From NCBI GenBank assembly GCA_030667645.1, contig DAOUVM010000164.1, positions 1-6,066 of the forward strand: a stretch of 6,066 bases of DNA, read 5' to 3'. The stretch comes from Ardenticatenales bacterium. GTDB taxonomy: Bacteria > Chloroflexota > Anaerolineae > Promineifilales > UBA4811. Every line of letters begins with the position of its first letter. The first letter of the stretch is position 1. Under the pieces are notes generated by a model. It was not told where the DNA came from. It did not search any database and saw only the letters and a program-made list of their open reading frames with translations. Shown here in pieces: positions 1 through 4,700 of this stretch. Made by a program: the position numbers and the translations under genes.

Positions 1-1426
1 TCTGTTTTCTCCCGGCCGCCAAGTCGAGGTACAGGGAGGGCATCTTTTCGCCACGGCCGCGATTGATCCACGGCCTTAGGAGCGGTTGAGCCAAGGAGGC
101 GGGAAGATAGCTGATTCCCCGGGCAAGCAATCGCGCAGGGCTGCCCGGCAAGTTCACTACCGGCACACCCATCGCTTTCATGACCGCGAGCGTCTCTTTC
201 AACATGGAGCGCTCTAGCATAAAGGTACGCCGGTGGCCATAGATGACGGCCGAATTGCGGTTCAGGATGGCACAGGTGGCATTGGCAACGATGTTGAGGA
301 AGAGCTTGGACCACTTGATCGCGCGGTAATCCTTGAAAGGACGCGCATCAATGCCCGCGGTCTGGAACAGAGAGACCCATTCATCTATCGATTCGTCGTC
401 GTTGAGGGGAGCCAGTCCCAGCCCCCGGCCGCGGTGCTCGACCCGTGCACTTCCGGCTGTGGTGGACGAGACCGGGATGGTGAGGGAGGCAGCCAGAACG
501 CGCTGCGCACCCAGCAGCCTGGCGGCCACCTCCTCGACTCCCACGCCGTTCTGCAGCGTCAACACCTTGCGCGGCAAGGTGAATCCCGCGGAGGGAATCT
601 GCTCGAGGACCGCCTGCGCATCATATGCCTTGGTAGCCAGGATAAAGAGATCATACTCGACTCCGGACGGGAACGCCTCGGACAACGAGGAGACGACTGC
701 GGCCGGCCGGACAGCGCGGGTTTGACCCCTCTCCGACAGATGAAATCCAGAGGATCGGATGAGACCGGCCCGCGCTGGCTGCTCTAGCACCACCACCTCA
801 TTTCCCGCCAGCAACAGCTTGGACGCCACCAGGGTTCCCACGGCGCCGGCGCCGACCACGAGGACGTTCATCGAACCCGTACGGTGGGAATCGGTAACGG
901 AAGGAAGGGGCAGGTCACCCTCGGTCGGGGCATGCTCGGCCCGCGCCCGGGGAGGCAGCGGGCGCTCGACCGGCGCAGATGCGCGCCCCCCCTTTTCGTT
1001 CATGGCAACCTCTAATTGGCTCCTGGCATCTCCGTCCAGGGGAGGAATCGCGCCCAGCGCCCGATCCGGATCGGAAGCTGCCTGGTGCAGGAGGTGCTTG
1101 ACCATCGGGCTCCCATATCGCTCCAGCACAACGACCATGCAGCCGGGGTGGCCACAGTAGTAGTGTACACCGGTCAGAGTATCGGAAACCTCTGTCTCCG
1201 ACAAGTCATCGGCCACTATCACTTCGCGGCTGCGCGGGAGGTGTCCGGCCGTCCCGATAAGCGCCGGGGCCACTGGCTCGGCGCAATCGGAGTGAGCCCA
1301 GCCGGAATCGCCCTGGTGGCGCCCCGCACCCGGAGCGCAGACCAGGCTGACGTAGGTGATGGGACCGCGGACGGATTCGGGCAACTGGCGCAACGGGCAA
1401 TTTGCTCTCGCACATGTAATCGTCAT
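1..1426 (-). CDS. Ketopantoate reductase-family protein with Cys/His-rich N-terminal extension (3' end off window)
   Basis: The frame opens at ATG 1426 and reads 475 codons without a stop to the window edge. From Met186 (ATG 871) it is a clear ApbA/PanE-type 2-dehydropantoate 2-reductase, which reduces ketopantoate to pantoate with NADPH in pantothenate/CoA synthesis. Numbered from Met186 one sees: Rossmann motif VLVVGAGAVG (4-12), LATKAYD (79-84), LQNGV with the conserved Asn108, and SKLFLNIVAN giving catalytic-type Lys189 with Asn193 and Asn197. SLYLDLAAGRKQ (279-290) matches the substrate-binding Ser region; the expected Glu would be the next residue, beyond the window. About 50 residues are missing. 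Residues 1-185 are not part of the normal family and are described separately. The AGGAGG Shine-Dalgarno overlapping the glpK stop supports start 1426. If the extension is not translated, starts at 1003 or 871 remain. The symbol panE is withheld because ApbA/PanE paralogues often act on other 2-keto acids. Confidence 0.88.
   Translation of the reverse strand, partial: MTITCARANCPLRQLPESVRGPITYVSLVCAPGAGRHQGDSGWAHSDCAEPVAPALIGTAGHLPRSREVIVADDLSETEVSDTLTGVHYYCGHPGCMVVVLERYGSPMVKHLLHQAASDPDRALGAIPPLDGDARSQLEVAMNEKGGRASAPVERPLPPRARAEHAPTEGDLPLPSVTDSHRTGSMNVLVVGAGAVGTLVASKLLLAGNEVVVLEQPARAGLIRSSGFHLSERGQTRAVRPAAVVSSLSEAFPSGVEYDLFILATKAYDAQAVLEQIPSAGFTLPRKVLTLQNGVGVEEVAARLLGAQRVLAASLTIPVSSTTAGSARVEHRGRGLGLAPLNDDESIDEWVSLFQTAGIDARPFKDYRAIKWSKLFLNIVANATCAILNRNSAVIYGHRRTFMLERSMLKETLAVMKAMGVPVVNLPGSPARLLARGISYLPASLAQPLLRPWINRGRGEKMPSLYLDLAAGRKQ
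872..1426 (-). other. N-terminal extension of the reductase frame: Cys/His-rich module plus linker
   Basis: This part encodes residues 1-185 of the reductase frame. Residues 1-115 contain six Cys (5, 10, 30, 48, 91, 96) and several His (37, 45, 62, 88, 93, 111, 114). There are two CX4C pairs: CARANC (5-10) and YYCGHPGCMVVVLERYG (89-105). The second recalls small zinc-ribbon segments of the CxxxxCxVV kind seen in CopZ-like N-terminal domains, but that likeness is weak. Residues 116-185 are rich in Pro, Arg, Glu and Ala and look like a disordered linker. Third codon positions are mostly G or C, as in the neighbouring genes, so the stretch looks coding. Metal binding is inferred from the Cys/His spacing only. 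Alternatively it is a separate small protein whose stop codon has been lost here. Confidence 0.6.
1009..1013 (-). promoter_or_regulatory. Possible internal Shine-Dalgarno before in-frame ATG 1003
   Basis: AGAGG on the minus strand lies 5 nt before an in-frame ATG at 1003 (MNEKGG...). It could serve an internal start giving a reductase with only a 44-residue leader. The later in-frame ATG at 871, where the reductase fold begins, has no recognisable Shine-Dalgarno. This may be chance, since the site lies within coding sequence. Confidence 0.35.
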
Positions 1427-1436
1427 CAGGCATCAT

Positions 1437-1442
1437 CCTCCT
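1437..1442 (-). promoter_or_regulatory. Shine-Dalgarno for the reductase fusion frame, overlapping the glpK stop
   Basis: AGGAGG on the minus strand begins with the last A of the glpK TGA stop (1444-1442) and lies 10 nt before ATG 1426. The overlap suggests translational coupling with glpK. It is the main argument that translation begins at 1426 rather than at 1003 or 871. Confidence 0.75.
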
Positions 1443-2938
1443 CAGACAGCCCAATCCTTGGCCCGGGCAACCGCCCGTTTCCAGTCAGAGTAGAGAGTCG
1501 CGCGCCGGCCGGCAGGCATGGCCGGTTCGTAGCGCCGCTCAACGGACCATTTGGCCTCCAGTTCGTTGGGCCCGCTCCAGAAGCCCACCGCAAGCCCCGC
1601 CAGATAGGCGGCCCCGAGGGCCGTAGTCTCGGTGACGGCCGGCACTTGCACCGGTACCCCAAGGATATCGGCCTGGAACTGCATGAGGAGACCATTGCGG
1701 GCGGCTCCCCCATCAGCCCGCAACGCCGTCAGGGTCTGCCCGCAATCAGCAGTCATCGCCTCTACGACGTCGCGCGTCTGGAAAGCGATGCTCTCCAGTG
1801 CGGCCCGGGCAATGTGTCCCGCACCACTGCCGCGGGTGAGGCCAACAATCGTTCCCCGGGCATAGGGATCCCAGTGGGGCGCACCCAATCCTACAAAAGC
1901 GGGCACCAGGTAGACGCCCCCATTGTCATCCACACTGGCAGCCAATCCTTCCACATCGCTGCTTCGCGGGATGATCCCCAGGCCATCCCGCAGCCATTGG
2001 ACCGTCGCCCCGGCCGAGAAAACAGAACCTTCGAGCGCATAGATCACGGGCCCGTCCCCGACTTGCCAGCCGATCGTGGTCAGCAATCCATTCCGGGAAC
2101 GAACCGGTACCTGACCGGTATTAAGGAGCAGGAAACAGCCAGTGCCATAGGTGTTCTTGGCCATGCGAGGGGTGAAACAGGTCTGGCCGAAAGTGGCCGC
2201 CTGTTGGTCACCGGCATTCCCGGCGAGGGGGATCGGCCCACCAAACAAATCGGGGGCGGTCTCGCCATAGACGGCGCTGGAAGGGCAGACGGCCGGCAGC
2301 AAGGAGCGTGGAATCCGCAGTCGTTCCAGGATATCATCATCCCAATCAAGGTTGTGAATGTTGAACAGCATGGTCCGGCTGGCATTCGAGACGTCAGTGA
2401 TGTGCAGGCGGCCGGCAGAGAGCCGCCAGAGAAGAAAGGAATCAATGGTACCAAACGCCAGCTCACCCGCTTCAGCCCGGCCCCGGGCGCCGGGAACGTT
2501 GTCCAGCAACCAGGCGACCTTGGTCCCGGAAAAGTAGGCATCGGTCACCAGCCCGGTTCGTTCCCGGACGAGCGCATCGAAACCGTCCGCAGCGAGTTCA
2601 TCGCACAGAGGCGCCGTCCGCCGGCACTGCCAGACGATGGCATTGGCGATAGGCCGGCCGGTATCCCGCTCCCAAATGACGGTCGTCTCCCGCTGATTGG
2701 TGCAGCCGATGGCGGCGACATCAGCGGCAGAGACGCCGGCGTCCGCCACGACATCTTGAGCCACCTGAAGTTGCGACTCCCAGATCGTGTCGGCGTTGTG
2801 TTCTACCCAGCCGGGCTGCGGGAAGATCTGGGGAAACTCGGTTTGAGCGGCCGAAACCGGACGGCCGTCGTGATCGAACAGAATGGCGCGGGATGAAGTA
2901 GTACCCTGATCCAAGGAGAGAATAAAGGAGGCGGCCAT
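1442..2938 (-). CDS. glpK: Glycerol kinase
   Basis: ATP-dependent cytosolic kinase of the FGGY family that converts glycerol to sn-glycerol 3-phosphate. The protein is 498 residues, the usual length. Visible: phosphate-binding LDQGTTSSRAILFD (9-22); the glycerol-binding set Arg83-Glu84 (TNQRET), Trp103, Tyr135 and Asp244 (NAGDQQAATFGQ); FGGY signature region MLFNIHNLDWDDDI (190-203); KNTYGTGCFLLLNTG (261-275); and C-terminal GGAARNGLLMQFQADILGVPV near 400-420. ATG 2938 (MAASFILSLDQG) was preferred to the in-frame ATG 2968 because the latter lies inside fmt and adds ten residues absent from the family; AGGG stands 8 nt upstream. It starts 10 nt after the fmt stop. No glpF, glpD or glpR is in view. 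The E. coli FBP loop (GGKGGTR) is replaced by a shorter LFGGP, and the IIAGlc-contact segment near the C-terminus is not recognisable. Confidence 0.97.
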   Translation of the reverse strand: MAASFILSLDQGTTSSRAILFDHDGRPVSAAQTEFPQIFPQPGWVEHNADTIWESQLQVAQDVVADAGVSAADVAAIGCTNQRETTVIWERDTGRPIANAIVWQCRRTAPLCDELAADGFDALVRERTGLVTDAYFSGTKVAWLLDNVPGARGRAEAGELAFGTIDSFLLWRLSAGRLHITDVSNASRTMLFNIHNLDWDDDILERLRIPRSLLPAVCPSSAVYGETAPDLFGGPIPLAGNAGDQQAATFGQTCFTPRMAKNTYGTGCFLLLNTGQVPVRSRNGLLTTIGWQVGDGPVIYALEGSVFSAGATVQWLRDGLGIIPRSSDVEGLAASVDDNGGVYLVPAFVGLGAPHWDPYARGTIVGLTRGSGAGHIARAALESIAFQTRDVVEAMTADCGQTLTALRADGGAARNGLLMQFQADILGVPVQVPAVTETTALGAAYLAGLAVGFWSGPNELEAKWSVERRYEPAMPAGRRATLYSDWKRAVARAKDWAV

Positions 2939-2948
2939 AGCATCTACC

Positions 2949-3875
2949 CTACGCGAGCACGGATCCAATTAAGTCCGGCCGCCCACAGATGAATGCGTCG
3001 GACGCCATCACCTTTTTGCCCGGCAGTTGCAGCCGGGTAAGCCACAAAGCGCCACTGCCAGTCGCCACCAGGGGGCACACCTCGCCGGCCAGGACGGTTC
3101 CGGGAGGTTCGGGACCGGACCAATCCAGCAGCGGAATGGCCTCCATGATCTTGAGAGTTTGGCCGCGCCACCGGGTAAAGGCACCTGGCCAGGGGGTGCA
3201 GGCACGGATGTGGCGATCGATTCGTTCAGCCGGCAGCGCCCAGTCAATCTCGCCATCCGCCTTGCTCAACCGGGGCGCATAGGTGACACCTTGCTCTGGC
3301 TGCAGTATCGGCTCCAGGTCACCGGCCAGATAGGCAGGCAGCACCGCGAGAAGTAGTTCCGCGCCGCTCTCGGCCAGGCGCAGGCCGAGGGTGGCGGCCG
3401 TGTCGTCCACTTCGATGGCGGATGCCCGGTGCGCCAGGATCGGACCGGTGTCCAAGCCTGCGTCCATCTGCATGATGGTGACCCCGGTCTCGGTTTCGCC
3501 AGCCATTATCGCCGCCTGAGTGGGCGCTGCGCCCCGCCAACGAGGCAGAAGGGAAGCATGAACATTGATGCATCCATGCAACGGGAGATCCAACACCGGC
3601 TGGTGCAGTATCTGCCCGAAAGCGGCCACAACAACGAGATCCGGTTTCCAGCCTGTGAGCCGGTCAAGAGCCTCTGCGGTGCGCAGAGTATCGGGTTGAT
3701 AGAGGGAGATTCCCGAGGCGCCGGCCATTCGTGCAACCGGGTTGGGGGCGAGTTTTCGGCCGCGGCCGGCGGGCCGGTCCGGCTGGGTGACCACGCCCAC
3801 CAATTGGTGCGCCATCATCAATGTCAACAACGACGGCATGCTGAACTCTGATGATCCCATGAAAACAACTCGCAC
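2949..3875 (-). CDS. fmt: Methionyl-tRNA formyltransferase
   Basis: Transfers the formyl group of 10-formyltetrahydrofolate to Met-tRNA(fMet) before initiation of translation. The protein is about 308 residues, typical for the family. The N-terminal hydrolase fold starts with VRVVFMGSSEFSMP and carries the folate/catalytic signature INVHASLLPRWRGAAPTQAA with Asn104 and His106, then QMDAGLDTGPIL with Asp142, the Asn-His-Asp triad of the family. The C-terminal OB-like tRNA-binding domain runs from about residue 205, with DGEIDW and the RACTPWPGAFTRW segment. Start: the ORF has ATG at 3884, but AGGAG directly abuts it (zero spacing). GTG 3875, 9 nt downstream of AGGAG, gives the canonical M-RVVFMG beginning and is preferred. 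It is the first gene of the minus-strand operon; def, its common partner, is not adjacent. Confidence 0.96.
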   Translation of the reverse strand: MRVVFMGSSEFSMPSLLTLMMAHQLVGVVTQPDRPAGRGRKLAPNPVARMAGASGISLYQPDTLRTAEALDRLTGWKPDLVVVAAFGQILHQPVLDLPLHGCINVHASLLPRWRGAAPTQAAIMAGETETGVTIMQMDAGLDTGPILAHRASAIEVDDTAATLGLRLAESGAELLLAVLPAYLAGDLEPILQPEQGVTYAPRLSKADGEIDWALPAERIDRHIRACTPWPGAFTRWRGQTLKIMEAIPLLDWSGPEPPGTVLAGEVCPLVATGSGALWLTRLQLPGKKVMASDAFICGRPDLIGSVLA

Positions 3876-3884
3876 GACAGTCAT

Positions 3885-3889
3885 CTCCT
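3885..3889 (-). promoter_or_regulatory. Shine-Dalgarno of fmt that decides the start
   Basis: AGGAG on the minus strand is immediately followed by ATG 3884, which is too close for initiation. The GTG at 3875 lies at a workable 9-nt spacing and matches the usual family N-terminus, so the start is placed there. Confidence 0.65.
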
Positions 3890-3936
3890 AATCGGGCTGG
3901 CGGGTTGTAAAGATGGATTGTCCAGGTTTCCGATCT

Positions 3937-3956
3937 CTCTCGGAAATCTACCGGCC
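3937..3956. repeat. Small inverted repeat in the fmt leader
   Basis: tttccga (3937-3943) and tcggaaa (3950-3956) are perfect 7-bp inverted arms around a 6-nt centre. The site lies between the predicted fmt transcription start (about 3963) and the gene, so it could fold as an RNA hairpin or act as a dyad operator. There is no T-tract after it, so it is not a terminator. Function unknown. Confidence 0.4.
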
Positions 3957-3961
3957 GCGAT

Positions 3962-4014
3962 TCGCCCTGATTCTAGCACATGGTGGGGCGAGTTCCAAAC
4001 TCGAATCAGGGCGA
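3962..4014. repeat. 12-bp inverted repeat flanking the fmt promoter
   Basis: tcgccctgattc (3962-3973) is the exact inverse of gaatcagggcga (4003-4014), with 29 nt between. The right arm contains the inner part of upstream element copy 1, and the left arm overlaps the -10 box and transcription start. A smaller dyad, GAGTT-CCA-AACTC (3990-4002), sits between them over the -35 box. This is a plausible arrangement for an operator pair or repression loop at the fmt promoter, though function is inferred from position only. Confidence 0.5.
3970..3998 (-). promoter_or_regulatory. Predicted sigma70-type promoter of the fmt-glpK-reductase operon
   Basis: On the minus strand the -35 box TTGGAA (3998-3993) and -10 box TAGAAT (3975-3970) are separated by 17 nt, and TGC just before the -10 forms an extended -10 (TGn). 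The start point would be near 3963, leaving a leader of about 88 nt before the GTG of fmt. Confidence is raised by the sister promoter at 4220-4248, which has the same architecture and the same upstream element at the same distance. Confidence 0.65.
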
Positions 4015-4024
4015 TTGCATACTC
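4006..4024 (-). promoter_or_regulatory. Upstream element, copy 1 (fmt side)
   Basis: On the minus strand this reads gagtatgcaatcgccctga and ends exactly 7 nt before the -35 box of the fmt promoter, covering about -61 to -43 relative to the predicted start. It is identical in all 19 bases to the copy at 4194-4212, which faces the opposite way. The position suits an activator site just upstream of RNA polymerase. The element may be longer, since about half of the next eight outer bases also agree. Confidence 0.6.
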
Positions 4025-4193
4025 CAATGGACGATCATATCTTGCTGACGGAGCGATGCCAGATTGCCAACCGAATGCGGATTTGCAGACCCCTGGCGCA
4101 GTATTGAGCGCCAATCACGCTGGTTTTCCAGCAGCAGGGAATGAGTTCGGGTCAGTTTGAAGATCTTACAGGCCCTTTTTCGCTGTTCCGATC
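4025..4193. other. Central spacer between divergent upstream elements, no gene seen
   Basis: About 170 bases between the two inverted element copies. Frames crossing it have no ribosome binding site and no recognisable product. No tRNA, riboswitch or terminator is apparent. It may simply separate the two promoters, or be the interior of a repeat unit bounded by the inverted elements. Confidence 0.5.
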
Positions 4194-4212
4194 GAGTATG
4201 CAATCGCCCTGA
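4194..4212 (+). promoter_or_regulatory. Upstream element, copy 2 (membrane-protein side)
   Basis: gagtatgcaatcgccctga on the plus strand, ending 7 nt before the -35 box TTGACT. It is identical to copy 1 on the other strand and has the same spacing to its promoter. Conserved sequence together with conserved helical phase relative to -35 suggests a shared DNA-binding factor or common descent of the two promoter units. Confidence 0.6.
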
Positions 4213-4219
4213 ACTCGAA

Positions 4220-4248
4220 TTGACTTGTGCTCCCCTTGGTGCTACAAT
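4220..4248 (+). promoter_or_regulatory. Predicted sigma70-type promoter of the DUF4870-like gene
   Basis: TTGACT (4220-4225), 17-nt spacer, TACAAT (4243-4248), with TGC before the -10 box as an extended -10. The start would be near 4255, giving a leader of about 40 nt to the GTG at 4295. The boxes are close to consensus and correctly placed. Confidence 0.75.
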
Positions 4249-4281
4249 GCAGACTATCGGGTAGATCGGCTCTAACGCAAC

Positions 4282-4287
4282 AGGAGG
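4282..4287 (+). promoter_or_regulatory. Strong Shine-Dalgarno deciding GTG start 4295
   Basis: AGGAGG followed by 7 nt and GTG. It fixes the non-ATG start of the small membrane protein gene. Confidence 0.8.
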
Positions 4288-4294
4288 GAACACC

Positions 4295-4633
4295 GTGAGC
4301 GAGGACACTGAAACCCAGACCGAGGTTACCAGCGACGACAAACTGTGGGCGGCTATTGGGTATCCAATCCCGATCGTACCCATCATAGTGCTCCTGATGG
4401 AGGACAAGAAAGACCGTCCCTTTCTCAGATTCCACGCCATTCAGTCCATTGCGTTCAATGTCCTGATTTGGGTAGCGATCACGATCATCAGTGTAGTGAC
4501 TTTAGGCATCGGCGCTATCTGCGCTCCGGTGCTCTGGCTGGCAACCCTGTGGCCAGCATTCGATTCTTTCAACGGCAACTTGACCCAGATCCCGGTAGTG
4601 ACCGACTTTATCAAAAAGCAGAACTGGGTCTAG
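4295..4633 (+). CDS. Small DUF4870/Tic20-like membrane protein
   Basis: 112 residues, GTG start with an excellent Shine-Dalgarno. The acidic, hydrophilic N-terminus (MSEDTETQTEVTSDDK, 1-16) is followed by KLWAAIGYPIPIVPIIVLLM (about 17-35), the charged loop EDKKDRPFLRFHAIQS (36-51), a long hydrophobic stretch (about 52-74) and a third hydrophobic stretch (about 75-89) ending WPAFDSFNG. The pattern of first helix, then a KDRPFxRFHAxQ loop, then further helices is that of the DUF4870 family, related to chloroplast Tic20. Members are integral inner-membrane proteins of unsettled function. It is transcribed alone from its own promoter and closed by a strong terminator. It shares an upstream promoter element with the divergent fmt operon. 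Family assignment is by recognition of the loop motif, so moderately sure. Confidence 0.82.
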   Translation: MSEDTETQTEVTSDDKLWAAIGYPIPIVPIIVLLMEDKKDRPFLRFHAIQSIAFNVLIWVAITIISVVTLGIGAICAPVLWLATLWPAFDSFNGNLTQIPVVTDFIKKQNWV

Positions 4634-4650
4634 GTCAAGAGCAACAACCG

Positions 4651-4683
4651 AGAGGCTCTCCGGCCGGCCGGAGAGCCTCTTTT
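4651..4683 (+). terminator. Rho-independent terminator after the membrane-protein gene
   Basis: Bases 4651-4680 are a perfect 30-bp palindrome (arms beginning agaggctctccgg, centred on a run of ggcc) and can fold into a very GC-rich hairpin. TTTT follows at 4680-4683. It begins 17 nt after the stop codon at 4633. The T-tract is short but the stem is very strong. The other side has no T-run, so termination is expected mainly on the plus strand. Confidence 0.85.
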
Positions 4684-4700
4684 CATGCTACGAGCAGACG

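Noticed and set aside
233..787. 184-residue plus-strand open frame
   Set aside because: Antisense to the ketopantoate reductase core, with no recognisable domain.
1206..1454. 82-residue minus-strand frame starting inside the end of glpK
   Set aside because: It overlaps the Cys-rich frame in a different phase, has an Arg/Pro-rich composition, and its first ATG lies before the Shine-Dalgarno at the glpK stop.
1016..2896. 626-residue plus-strand open frame
   Set aside because: It lies almost wholly antisense to glpK, which has all its active-site motifs. The product is Gly/Pro/Arg-rich with no family resemblance, a typical antisense shadow in GC-rich DNA.
3962..4014. Long inverted repeat as a rho-independent terminator
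   Set aside because: The loop is 29 nt, no T-tract follows on either strand, and it coincides with a well-formed promoter.
3881..4114. 77-residue minus-strand frame upstream of fmt
   Set aside because: It runs through the promoter elements and inverted repeats, has no ribosome binding site, and ends over the fmt start.
4006..4440. 144-residue minus-strand frame across the intergenic region and the small membrane gene
   Set aside because: It crosses the promoter and the 5' half of a better supported plus-strand gene and has no family features.
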